Source: Pomphorhynchus laevis (lineage: Eukaryota > Acanthocephala > Palaeacanthocephala > Echinorhynchida > Pomphorhynchidae). Taken from it: a stretch of 64,000 nt of DNA. The notes beneath the pieces are model-generated. The model was not told the DNA's origin, ran no database searches, and worked only from the letters and a program-made list of their open reading frames with translations. Below, in pieces: positions 11,321 through 26,300 of the stretch (position 1 is its first letter; each line of letters begins with the position of its first letter). Location of the stretch: assembly GCA_012934845.2 (NCBI GenBank), contig WNNJ02001471.1, positions 47,757 to 111,756 of the forward strand, written 5' to 3'. Made by a program: the position numbers and the translations under genes.

Positions 11321-14300
11321 CTGATCAAAATTAAACGGAAATTTCAATTACGATTGAAATAAAGAGATTATCAATTATTATAATGTTATATTGTTAACAA
11401 AGTCTAACAATAATAAAGTCCACATGAATACAGCTTAGTATTTAATCTTACCTTATCACTTAGTAAGCTCTGGATGAAGATAAAGCTTCCAAGGTATCTA
11501 TACCCTTGCAGTTTTATAAATCAACTCTCTAACGTCATTACGATTGTATTCATAATTATGTACTGTTTCGATGTTACTAGAAATTGTCGGAGGAATGTTG
11601 CCTCCTAATAAGTTGTTGCTCGTTTACAAGCTTAGCTGTAAGCTGCAAGTTATAATTTCCTATGCGTATATTATTTTAAGACTGATTTTAGTTGATCCTC
11701 ACGAAGCGAAAATTAAAATCAAGTTATTACGTGGAGTTAAATAGGTAAAATACATTTTATTATTATTCTATTCCATAACTAATTTTCGCATATTTATTTA
11801 TGGATGCTGCTATCAGTATTTGATATGTCACATTTATAGCAATTAAATTATTTTAAAGAATTAATTAATAATTGATGCAAGGTATATAAATTCATCTTGC
11901 TAAATCAAAAAAATCCTTATTTGTTTAAGATGTCGATGACCGTCTGTCAGCAAATCAATAGTGAATGAATTTTTACAATCCCTATAATTTAAGAAGATCA
12001 TCTTAAATATGATAACTAATAGGGAATAGGTTGAACAATTATTTATTAACAGTCCTAAAGGAATTCTTAATACAATTCTTTAATAATGAATGAAATTTTA
12101 CAATCCTTATAATTTAAGAAAACCATCTTAAATATGATAATTAAAATAGAATTGGTTAAACAATTCGTTATTAACAATCCTATATGAATTCTTAATACAA
12201 TCCTTTTAATTTAATAAATTTAATTAAATCCATTTGCTTTTCAATGAAATTTATTATTGTAAACAAAATGACGAAAAACAAAATTCTTAAAACAAAACAA
12301 ATGCAGACGCATAATGCACCAATGAATTTATCACTCAATTTAACTTTTTACTGTTAGAAGGTGTCATTAATATAATTGAAGGTGTCTTTAGTATAATTAT
12401 AAAATACAATGTAATTAATTTTAGAATTAAATTTCCAAAGTGACTCTGTCATGTGTGGATAATGCATCGTATATATGAATATATTTATTTTTTAAAAGTT
12501 TAATCTACCGAACATTTAGAAAAAATATAAATCAATTATTAATTACTTAACATTATTATTTACTTTTACATACGTGATTTTTATTGATTAATTGAGAAAG
12601 TTGTCGTTCGTAGTTATCACTGTCTATATTCAAAGATTCGATTTTTTTATTCATATCGTTTATTTCACGTTCCATGAAGATGACTTGATGGTCAAATCGT
12701 GAATATTTTTTTGTAGATGCTCTATGATATTTTCGAATAATTAACAAACGCTGCTCTACATCCCTATTTGTGTCCTTGTTCGTATTATACAAAGTTTTTA
12801 ACCGTGATTCTTCCATATCTAAAACATTTTGCTGGTAATCTTGAGTTTTTTCTTCATAACTTCGAAGTTTAGTTTCCTATTTAGTAATAAATAAGTTTAA
12901 TATAAAGATTTTTGTCTTTTAAGTCACCATTTTCGTAATTGTAGTTTGAAGGTTAATTCTCTCGATCAATATTTTACGAATATCAGTGTCAGCTGATTTT
13001 AGCATGTTTTCAATAGCGTTTAGATTCATTTCCTTCAAATGAACCTGGTTTACAGTTTCTTTTACTTGATATGCTAACTGATTACGATCTCTATACAAAT
13101 TTGAAACTTTCAACATTGTATTTTCTTCTGCCTTGTCCTCCTTATGAAGAAGGTTGATGACTCGGACAAGTTCATTTTTTATATAATTTCGATTTGAATT
13201 TAAATTCATCATTTTTATTTGTAAGATATCCTCCATTTTTCTTGCCTTTGCCAGTCTAAATTTAATTTACTAATTTCACAGTTAAGACATTTGAAACATG
13301 ACCACTAAATTAATTATAAAATTAATTAGAAGTAATTCAAATTAATTATAATTAATTATAATTATAATTAATTATAATTAATAATTAATCGATCTATTAG
13401 AAACCTACCCTATGTGTGTGATCCTATAGCCGGATCACCGTTTTTCATGCTGCCACTTGCAATGAATGTTTTTAATTTAATTTAATCGCATCTGTCAGCT
13501 GAAATTCTTCTGATTGTGTCACGATATTTAATAAATATTTAAAAATACTCAGGTATTTTCATATTCTTGATACAAAAGGGCGCTATGCTCCAGTGGTGTA
13601 AATATACATTATAATAAAATTTTATGTTTATTGCAATTTTTTAAACAAAAATTAATTTTATAAAAACCTACATCAGTGCAAGGTTTCATCAAAGGGGGAA
13701 CTCATTTAAATGCTTAATATTTGTAGATACCAAATAGATACTTTTTTGTTTCGAAATTTTATGTTTATATGTAATAAATATTTAAATATAATATTAAATA
13801 TCAAATATAAATATAAATATCTATATTTATAAATATAAATATTTATATGCTTATATCGATAAACGACTCTCTGACATATTGTTAAAATTTTTTGTCGAGA
13901 TACCAATAGATAGTCGGGATCATCAGATTGAATTTTTAATTAAATTTTAATTTATTATCTTTAACTAATTTTCAAATTATAATTATATTTAATGTAAGAT
14001 ATAATTATATATTATATATAATTATATATTATAAATATATATTATTATATATATTATATTATTATAGTTATATATCGTATATTCTTTAATATTTCCTGCT
14101 ATACAATAAAATGTCACTCGAATGAATTAACACTCAAATGATAAGGTACCAAATGATAAGTATCACTGCAACATAATATGTCATGTTTTATTCTTTCCTA
14201 GCTATTAATATATTTAATATTTCAATAGTGTTGTAGTAACATCCGTCTTGTAAAAGAGCAGCGAAACGGGTGCAATCCTTTTTCCAAGCTGACGAGTCAC

Positions 14301-17300
14301 AACTAAATATGTTCATTGAGGAGACAGTATCGTTTATGAATTATCGGGCTTGTCTAAACAACTCCGTTAAATTATGTTAAGTGTCAACAGGCTTACTCAA
14401 TTATCCTTAATTATAATAACAATTTAAAATTATGATAAATACTAATATTATATAAATATTATATTACAGTAAATATTATCACTAAAAATTGATAATATTA
14501 AAATAAGATATTCATTGCAGTTGAAATATGCGGTTTTGAAGCATTGCATTCCTACACTTTCCTGAGGACAGCGTAGGATATTAAAAATAGAAAATATATT
14601 CAAGACGATATAAAAATTGAACATTTATATAAAAATGGTTAACTATATATTTTTCAGCAGCTTACCTAATTTTAAGATCGTGTTGCCATTTTCTTTGTTC
14701 ACTTGTTTTTAGCATCGCAACTGCGATGGCCTCAGTATCTGAACTAATTTCGTTATTAATTTCTATCATCTAAAAGTTATTGTAGATGTAACAGAATATA
14801 GTATACTTTCATGTCATATTCATTTAAATAAGAAGTTTTTGTTTCAATTTAAGCGCTTTTTACTTTTACAAATATCTTTGTATTTGATTTATATTTATTT
14901 AAATTTAATATTGATATTCAGTATCAATCAATTCATTGAAATTATGTAAATTTCAAATTATTTAGTTACATTTTGATAAATAAAATTTAATTATTTATAT
15001 AATATAATATAAATTATGAATTAATTAATTGTAAATTAAAAAATTATGAATTAATTATGAATTAATTATAAATTAATTAATTATAAATTAATAATAAAAA
15101 AATATATAATTATAAATTTTTTATAAATATGATAATTATAATTATCATATAATAATATTATATAATAATCATAATTTACTATGAATTAATAAATTATGAA
15201 TTAATAAATTGTGAATTAATATAAATTATTAAGTAAGTGGTATTTCTGAATACTTGAATTGAAGATACTCGATTAATATTTTATATATAAAATTGAGGTG
15301 TAACTATTGAAGAAATATAAAAGCGGTATTTTCAGATAGTTGGTTATTGACATTATTGATTCTAAATACAGCAAAGTCAAAGACTTTGTAGAAATTATTT
15401 TTTATTTTTTAAATGTAATATGTTCTGTTTATTTTAAAATCTATTTTATGATAAATTGAATAAATCTATACTTTATTAATTAAAGGTATCTACGTAATAT
15501 TTATACCGAGTGATAAATATCCTGCAAGGCATTTTGAATGACTTTCAGTTCCTCTTTCCCCTTTTCCACTACTTTAAGCTTAGTTAGCTTTTCGTTTTTC
15601 AGCATCAAAAGTACGCGACGTTTTCTTTGTTCTTCGGCAAAAACATGATCACATTTTATTTGTAATTCAGCTAAAGTATTTCTTCTTTCATTAGTGAGCT
15701 TAAAGCAAAGGCATATTCTTGAAAAATTTATAAGTCCTTAAAATACTTGGACTTGAGATATTTCCTCTTGGTGAGATTGGCGTAGTCGTCTTGATATTTC
15801 AATAATTTTCGCCAATACGGATTTATTTTCAAAGTAAAGGGTTCTGTTTTCTCTTTTTACAAGTACATACTCTGTCTAGATAAAATACAATATTATTGTA
15901 TATTAATACAAAAAAGATAATAAAATATGAATTTAATGCAATCTTATTGTCTACTAATTTATATTTTATATTATATGAATGATATATTTATATATTTATT
16001 CTTTAAATATATAGAATATATATTTATAGAATATAAATAAATATTATATATTTTTTATTGTTTATGAAATAAAAAATAATAAAAGTATATATTTGATTTT
16101 TGTACGTTTGATGACGCAAATTGTTTTTAATTTTTGCGAAGTAACAGAAACGGTCCGCAGTGGAAATTTGTTTTGTCTTAATTATAACTCTACATTTCCC
16201 AAACAGGTATTAATCAGAGAATTGATATAGCTCCATTGGTAGGCTCCATGATCACACGAAATTGAATTTGCATTCACATAAAATATATGTAGTTTAATAA
16301 AGTGAGCGCTTGTAAATCATGCTCAAAAAACATCCGTTGAACATGATTAGAATGCAAGCGTATATCAAGAAGTCAATGTGCAAAATAATATATGGTAACA
16401 TAAAATATATAGTACCACCACCCTGCAGTAAAAAATATAAGATTAATATTCTTAATTAGATTAATAATATAATTATTTAGTATCAATTAATCTTATTAAT
16501 CTAATTAATCAAATCAGCTAACTGAGTTTACGTATTTAATATAATTACAAAATAAACAAAACATAATAATGCTAAATCAAAATTTAATAATTAAATAATA
16601 AAATAAATAATTGTTATAAGATTTTTTATAATTTATATCAAGTTAAAATAAAAAATTGAAATTTAAAATAAAAGTCATTTTTATGAATTGACTAATAGAT
16701 AACAAACTATGTATCAGAATAAGAATTAGAGGTCATCAGGAGGAACTGCTATGCTATCAGGTTTCGGCCCCTTTTCCTCTACCTAACATAGCAGCAGAGA
16801 CAAATACGTGTTAAGGACGTATTTCCTCTGATGAATTTGATTATATAGTAACTTATTCCAATACAAAGAATATTATTTATTATCCATAAAAATTTTCCGA
16901 TAATGATTTTAATTAACAAAATAAATAATTAATAATTGTTATAAGATTTTCTATAATTTAAATCAAGTTAAAATAAAAAATTGAAATTTAAGATAAAAGT
17001 CATTTTCATGAATTGACTAATAAATAACAGACGTTGTTATCTAATTAATCATTTAATTCTACAAAGGGATCTAATTTTACTAGTAAATTTTGGTAAATCT
17101 ATAATCTCTTCAATTTTCGATTAGATAATCCTATAGGAACGAAGAAAAAATACTCTTTATTTACCAGTTCAATATTTCGATAGCTACTGCTATCAGCAGA
17201 ACTAAAATTTAAAAAAATTTAATCATTTCAAATTTTAATTGAAATTTAAAGATGTAAAATTTTAATCATGATGATTACAATAGCTATCGAAAGATTACAT

Positions 17301-20300
17301 TGGTAAATAAAGGGTAATTCTTTATATGAGGTACTACAAAAAATATTTCTCAGTAATGTTTGCACCAATTTGAATATAAATATAATGTTAGAATTAACAT
17401 TATTTTCAGACATAATATTAAAATATTTTGTAAATATAATGTATATATTTTTATGTATAATATATTAATAATGTATATTATTATGAATAATATTTATATA
17501 AGAATATAAATATTAAATATTAAGTATATTTATTCATCGTAATTTCTTATTTATATGCTAATAACTTTAATAAAATTCCTTTTAGCTCTTTTAGTATGTA
17601 ATAAGTCTATAATAGCATTCAAGATGTTATATTTTGTATTCAACTTGTGTTGCTTTTGTCATCAAACACATTAAATTTAATATTTTTTAAGTCGAAATAA
17701 TTACAATATAAGTATTTTAATTTAATATGGATTATTGTCCATTTTGACATAACCAATGAAATATCGACAGGTTATTTCAACTGATTTTTTTATTCTTTTA
17801 AATTTGAAAAAAATTATTTTATAGTCAAAATTATTAAATGACTTATTTTGTGTAATGTATAAAGAAGCTTTATGAATAAACACATGAGTCAATAGGCGAA
17901 TATTAATATATTTATCACTGTTTGCGTGAAATGATTTTATTATTCATTTCTATTTTGAATTTAGAAAGTAATCGCATCAACTTTTATAAGTCGAGATAAT
18001 TACCATATAATTATATTAATTTAATATTTAACTTTTATGAATTATTCAAGACTTTGTTATAGTCGTTATCGCAAATAAATTAGTTTTATAGCAAAATTAT
18101 GTTGTTCTACATTCAGCCTTTTGTTCCTCATAATTCATATTTATTGCTCCTCTGTTTATTATTCTAAATTGTGAATATATCTAAAGGCATCACATTGGAT
18201 TATTGAACATTAAAGAGAACTTTTAGTCCTTTCTAAGAGAACTTTCACTTCAAAGAAAGTTCAAAATGTCGTCATATTTGCAAAATTTAAGAAAAACAAA
18301 ACATCGTAAATGCTTGCCATGATGTTATAACTAGCTTACATGTTTGTTTTGGAAAACTTCGTATCTGTTATCAAATGTCCTTTTAAGTCTATTGAGTTTA
18401 GATTTCCTCGCTTTAATTTCCATATTTGTTTCCTAATATTTTATTCAATACAAATAGTCAAAAAATTAAATCAAGACATTTGACTAATAAATGAAAATGA
18501 ATTTCTTAAATAAAAAATATAGTTTTAATTAAAAGCTAATTAAGTTAAATTACTCTTATATGAATACAGACAAGGCTAATAAAAATCTATAAGACATAAG
18601 TTAAAAATAAATTAATAATAAATTTGTTATAGTCGTTATTTTTATTATTTTGTTTTAATTTTAATCTACTTTGTGGCAGATTTTTAAAATTCTTTAACTA
18701 TCGGATGTTTTCTCCCTAAATATAAAATGTTTGTGAAAAAATAATGTAAATTAGAGATAATATAAAGATTAAATATAGATTTAAGATTAAACAACATATA
18801 TACTTTGAATTTTAAAATTTTATATAATAAGAAACAAAAATTGTTAGCGTGAATGATGTTATTTGTTAATTTGTTCATTTTTCAATTTTTTATTTCTGAT
18901 CAGAATAGTTTAAATTGATATTTTTTGGTTACCTACCGCTGTTATATTCTTAATATTCTTTATTGGAATGCAAGGTAAATATTCTATTTAAAATTACAAC
19001 GTTTTTGATAACTCAATTGAATTTATCGTTTCAATATTTTTTATAATTTATTTTAATATTTATAATATTTGAAATATGTGCTATTTTTAAATAACAGTAT
19101 AATTCGTCTTTATAAAATATAAAATTATATAAGTGCAACGAGTCTATGATTAGGTTACCCTAGACGATACACTTTCGCCCTTTCAACACACATGCGAGAT
19201 TGCAATTTACCCGACAGCAAAAACTTTTCCAGACTGTGATAATTTGTCATCCACTTCAATATTCTTCTGGTTGATATTTTCATTTGCGTTTTGCTCTGAT
19301 ATCTACTGTCTTCCTTAACGTCTGATAATCCGGTGCATTTGTCTCAGCTAAAAAAGAAAAATGCTCCGTAGCCCTCCTCTGTTTTTCTTTTGTTTAGACC
19401 GTTGCGGTTAGCAGACGAATCTGAGAAAGCCCATAATCTATCTTTACGGGAATATACAAGCTGATTAATTGATTATTCGTCTGAAAATCGGAGCCAACAC
19501 TTTCCCATTATAAGGTGAACAATAAGGTGTACAACTCGTATCAAGATTGTCGGATGAGTAAAGCTGCACACACTTCAAATTGACCGCTTTATTACTTGAT
19601 AACGAAGCAGTTAAAATCATTAAAATGCTAAAATAATTATCAAAATGTTATCAATAAATCTAAAATTTTTATATGATGAGTTCACGTTTTTAGTTTTTAA
19701 ACGATTATTTTCAATTAAAGTATTACAAAAATTTAGAATTCGATTAACACATTTACTATATAAATAAATCTTTGGTTTAAAACAAAAAAAAATTCGTTTT
19801 TTTTATAACAAAAATAATTGAATTACCATATTTTAACAGCTACTATTGCCATCTTAATCTATAATAAAATAATTTTTATTTAAAAAAGATTTTAATGAAG
19901 ATTTAAAAATAAAGATTTTTTTTATATTTGAATAGGAGAATTTATTTATAAAAAATATTATATTATATTAAACAATTAGACAATTTTGGATACTCATAAA
20001 TATATGTATTTTTATTTACTTTTTACTTATTAAATATAAATATTTAATATTATATTTTAAAATATAAATATTATAAATATTATATTATCAAATATTTTAC
20101 ATATTAAATATTATATAAAAATAAATAGCAAATAATATAACAATATATAATATAAAATAACAATATAAAATAAAATGAAAATATAGAATAATATATAAAA
20201 TAATATATTTCAAATAATATAAAATATAGATAATATATTTGTGTCATAATTACTCAATAAGTGTTAGTCGTCTACATTAAAAATAGTTGCTGTTCAGTAA

Positions 20301-23300
20301 AAAATACGTTTTCTGCTTAAATATATTCAGTAATTACACATTTAGTACTAATTTCATGGACCATCTATTATTTCTGGCAATAATGTCAAGTTTCGGTAAA
20401 CAAATTCGAACGTAAAAGTGCATTTTACGGCAATCTTTTAAAGTACTTCTTTTAATTATAAAACATTTAATTTTATTTTATCATAAAATAAACATTTTAT
20501 GACAATGAAATGCTAATATTTACATTATTTTATTATTACATTATATTATTCACATTATTTTATTATTAAGTCAATCGAAGTAGGGACACAAAATAAGTCG
20601 GTTCAATAACCGGCGTACCAGATATTGTGTAATTTAGCGTTTTGTTGATCGTATGTAGTCTCATTTTTCGATATTTTGTTTCATTTAATCCAAAGATGAA
20701 TTTTGATTCATTTTTGTTTTTATTCTTTGATTCCTATTAATTTCCATTGATTCCAAAAAAAATATTTTTTGCCACTATTTTGCAATTGGTGACGGCTTAC
20801 TCTTAGCTCTATTGAACGGGCATTTGGAATCAAAAGATTAAAGTTCACGTCTCAATTTTAAATAGACGATTTTAAAAAATCTCATATGTAATAATGTTAG
20901 TGTCATGATAACATTTTGCTGGTGTACATTTATATTATGAAGTAAACAGTATGAACATTATGAAATGATACATTTCATTTCTAAAATTGGCAAATTTAGC
21001 GAAGTTAATAAATTTCAGTTTATCCATGACTGAAATTTGTTTAAAATTAAGATTATTTGTATAAAAAATAGCTAAGATGATTAAAATAATAAAATATTAA
21101 GATATAATATTAAAATAATATATAATATAACTATATTATAATATATATTTATAACTTAAAATATATTTAAATGTATTCAAAATACATTTAAATATATTAT
21201 AAATGTTAAAAGAAATATGTATCTAACATAATTTGTAAATGCGAAATAAATACAATTAAAAATTTTAAAAATGTTACACTCACATCAATTACTCTAGAAT
21301 CTGAATCTATTAACTTTTCAATAAAGTCAATTTTATCGTTTTCCATTATAATTTTTTGAAGGGAGCTTGCAAATTTCTCAGTTGACTCTTTTATCTCTGC
21401 GGAGATTCTTTCCTTTGCTTTATCCAATATCATAGATAATTTCTTAAATTAGTTTTGAGTATTTTTTAATAGCTTTAATCGATCGAACCTGCTTGTGATT
21501 TGCTTCTGTGAGACATTTTGTATATTTCTTCTCGTTTCTACATATATCATCTTTAGTGCGACGAATATCAGCGGAAATATCATCAAATGTTCGATTTAGA
21601 TTTTTTAATGATTCTTGCTTACTTGCTAACATACACTAAATTCAAACATTTCCTGCTACATATTTCTTTAATAAACTCAATTGTTTTACTAAACATAGCT
21701 GTCTAAGCTTCAAACCTCTAACCTGTAAGTTTAGAAGGTCAACGTTATTTGACAATTAAATATATTTATTGTAATAAATCTAAAAATACCTATTTAAAAG
21801 ATGTGATTATATTCATACCCCCATTATAATACGAACATTTGAAAACCTACGTATTTTTCGATTAATATTACAAACTAGACATTAAACTATTTAATTAACC
21901 CAGTTTTCAAAACTATTAATCTACAAAGTCATTCGATTAATTCAATCCTTGGAATATACAATTAAATGACAATTATTAGCGAATAAACTGTTCACAATAA
22001 GAACAAACTAGCCATTTATTTTCTATTTATACTTAAACAAAACATTTATATACATATTTAATATTTATGTTATATTATAATATAATATTATATATAATAT
22101 TACAATGTAATATTAATATAACATTTATAGACATTTATAGTATGTTTCCTAATTTTAATAAGTTAAGTTAATTGTGCAGTCATTTTACAATTGATTTTTT
22201 TATGGCACTGCATGCTGCTTCAATATTATCTATAAGCCAATAGCAGTGCGATACATTTCAGTATTGGTAAACCTCATCAGCTACTGATCTATTACATTTC
22301 ACGTTTCGGTCTTTTATACCTTCAATTTGAAAACCTACCTTTGTTTACAATTAATTTCTATTATCAAACTAGTTATGTATAGTTTGTTTCTTAATATTAA
22401 GTTGATAACATTATGGAGTTTGTAATTGTAATACAAATTATTCTATGGAGTTTGTAATTGTAATTTCAATTACAATTTAAATTTTAATTACAATTTCAAT
22501 TATACTTGCGAATAATTACTATTATTAAACTAGTCATTTATCAAAATGACTTTCTATAATCAAACTTAATTTTAAGTTGATATATATAAAAGTAATAGTC
22601 ATTGTAATTATTGAAATTTTGATGACTATTTTTGCACGCTACTTTAATCCTATCTATAAACCAATAGCAGTATGTTACATTTCACGTTTGACATCATTAG
22701 CTACTGATCAAATACCTACATTTCACGTTTCAGTCCTTTTAATGTTGGCTGACAAGTACTCGACTCGTCTGCTTTATTGGCATTTAATTTTAATTAAAGA
22801 CTTATTACATTTTGCAAATTTAATTGAAATCATTTCTGATTTCAAATTTAATCAGTGTTAATAGGAAAAGTTTGATTGCTATCAAACTGTAAGTTTGATA
22901 GCATTCAGGCAATTTGACTGATCTGACATCACCAGCAAAATTTAATTTATTAATCTTCAACTTATTATTTGTCCTAATCAGGAAACAAAATATTATCGAA
23001 AGTTTCGTACTTTAAAATAATACGCGAAGCCATTGAAATATAACTTAAATTTCACGTATTTATTTTATTAATTTTATAATATCAATTTTATAATATATTT
23101 ATTTATCAATATTTATAATTCAATTTTATGTATCATTCTGGTGTTTAACAATTCGATAAGATGTAAAATATGTATTTGTATTATAAAAAATAATAAATTA
23201 TTTTTAATTTGTAATGCATTATTTATAAATAATGCATCAATATAATAGTTTATTATATTAGCTTTTATATTAGCAATACATTCATTAAATATTTATAAAT

Positions 23301-26300
23301 GTTTATAATTTAATTTATTTTAATTTTCATAAATATTATCTAAATAGATAATTTATATAATAGTTAAAGCTGCATTAATTTGTAGTATTTGAGCTTTCAA
23401 TTGTTTTAAAATCTCTTTCGGCTATTTTTTATTATAACTATGTTACGTTTATATATAATTTTATTTATTTTATATTTAATAAATAATCTTTACTGAGAAA
23501 GGCAGCTCCTCTTAAGCAGGGGGCTGTCCTGTTTAAGGCCGTAACGGTGATACGATTTATTCTAGTACAATATATTAATCAAATTAATATCACAAAAAAA
23601 ATAAATAATCTTTACTTATATCTGGAAAATTAAAATTGAATTGTTTTATATTTGAAACGCTTAGAGTAAGAACGCTTAGAGTTGAAACGCTTAGAGTAAG
23701 AACGCTTAGAGTTGAAACGCTTAGAGTAAGAACGCTTAGAGTTGAAACGTTTATAGTAACTTTTACCTAATTGCTAAACCTAATTTTTATCATTTTATGT
23801 TTTTTCAGTCAACATGTGCATTCTATTAGATACACTACATCTGCGGTATTGCAGCTACAATTGTCATTGATGTTTAACGAAAAACATTTGTTTTTCGAAA
23901 AAGCGATTACTTACAAAGAAATCCATGCAAAGCAATTATTGATTACAAAGCAATTATTAAATTTACAAATTTAATAAATTTATTTTAAATATAAATATCT
24001 AATTATATTAAATATTTAATAATTAATTATTTAATAATAAATATTTAATAAATTTAAAATTTATTATTTTGTATTTTTACAAATAAAATTTTTAATTACT
24101 CTTAGCTGTCGCGCATTTTCAAAATGCTCCTGTAGAGATTGATGCATCAAATTTATTGTGTGTTCTTCTGCACAGGTCTTTTTTCGAACATTGCGTACTT
24201 GTGAAAGCAAAGAATGTAGCTGAACAAAAAATATTTTCTACAATTTGCTATTTTGTATACGCTATATATATTATATTGATATATTTATTTTAAGGTGTTG
24301 AATTTACTCGTTATATCGTGCCAAATTGGTCACAATTTAACCGATAACAATAATTGATACATTCGAACATAATACATTCGAACATAATACATTCAAACAT
24401 AATACATTCAAACATAATACATTCGAACATACATTCGAAACTTTCATTCGTTCATACGAATGAACGTTTTAACAATGTCGATGCTGACGTTTTGAAATGT
24501 TTTTAATATTTTGTATTAAATAAGAGATTATATATTCTTAATAGTTTAGAAAATATTTTTATATTTTAATATAAAATACGTTAATATAAAAAATAGTTTA
24601 ATAAGTTGTAGCATTTTTATTTATAAAACAAATGAATTACTTTTCCGCCTATTTCTATTCTGAATGAAGGAATCGGGAAGACATAAACAGCACTGACTTT
24701 ACGCTGTTTTGACTTTTAACTCTCATCAGTAGGGGGCTGCTGCACAACTAGATTGAAGTGCAGAACCCATAGACAGATTAATAAGTCCTTCTAGTACACA
24801 TCCATTTGCTAGGAAATAAAACTGATGAGAAATGTCAACTCTTAGGTTTTTATAGTTGTATAATTATGTTTTGGTTCCTGGCATTTTCGTTTTATCCTTC
24901 CTATTTTACAACAGGGTTTGATATTAACAATAAAGCCGGCATTATTTTATTTGCAATAATATATCATACTGCCTAAACATTATAAACCATTTAATAAATG
25001 AATTAATTAAATTAGTTAAAATAATAAATTATTAATTATTGGTAGGTAATTAATAGTTACCTACTAATAGGAGGAGTCACTTAGTAGGAATCAATATTAG
25101 TAGGAGTCAATATAAGTCCTATTAGTAGGAGTCACTCGCCTCGACCATGTGCGCAACGACGAAATCAGACAGCGGTAAGATATTGCGCCAATCAGTGAAA
25201 AAACGCGAGAAACCCGTCTTTGGTGGTTCGGCCACATTCTGCGTACAAATGAAGAATCGATGGTGAAAGCAGGTCTGAACATACAAGTAGATGGTAAATG
25301 CCCGAAAGGTAGTCCGAAGCAGCGATGGCTTGATACAGTAAACAAGTATTCGCAAGCTGCTTGATTGCACCCGAATTAGCCCACAACCATGCGATATGAA
25401 GGACGCGTTCATTGAGAGCCGGTCCCGATTCCATACGGGATTAACGGCAAAAGAAAAAGAAGAAGAATTAATAAATTACTTACATTTAAAAATTAGAAGG
25501 TTAAAAAATAAACTGGGATGCGATTATCCAAATTCATAATTGCCAAATTAATTTATTTATTAAAAATATTTTGAGCATAATCTTGTCGTATATCATATGT
25601 AATTGATGTATATCTATCCAAATAAATTATGCGGTGATACGTATAACCGATATGATTATGGCATGAAAATCACAATTTAGTGTAGGATATAATGTTGTGA
25701 TATTAATGATGATATTAATTAATATCGTTATCAATAATTAATATCATTAATATATCATTAATATCATGTAATATTCATTAATATTAATAATATTAATGAT
25801 ATTAATATTAATGATGTGATATAATGATTATATCTCGGGAATAGGCGAAAAGTCAAATACTGAAGATTCAACTGAAAAACGACACCCTAAAAACGCCACC
25901 CTAAACAACGAATAACCGAGAGTTCCATTTTCAATTTTTAATAATATTTTTATTATCAAGTAATAAATTAATTTAAATTACAATTAATTAACAATTTTAT
26001 TATTTTTGATGCAATAAATTAAAAATTTTGCAATTTTTACATATTTTTGAGTTGTAATTTTAAATTGTATAAAATCACAATCTTATAGTGTAGATTTTCA
26101 CAACTAAACATTTACAAATTTTAATGTTATTTTATATTATAATTAGAATTTTATTTTTTCATAAAAAATGAAAAATATAAAAATATTAAAATTATGATTA
26201 AATAATTAAATTTATAATATACGAATCTAATACATTTATTATTTATTACTATTACATTACAACGAAAATTATTCTCTACTATAAACACTACTGTTGCCAT

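Noticed and set aside
22240-22290. Hammerhead ribozyme on the minus strand of repeat R
   Set aside because: CTGATGAGG and GAAA are suitably spaced but the sequence between them forms at most three weak pairs, and helix III is not complementary.
25097-25434. Three overlapping minus-strand frames of 80-96 codons
   Set aside because: The plus strand carries the conserved 3' end of an RTE-type LINE ORF; these are antisense shadows.
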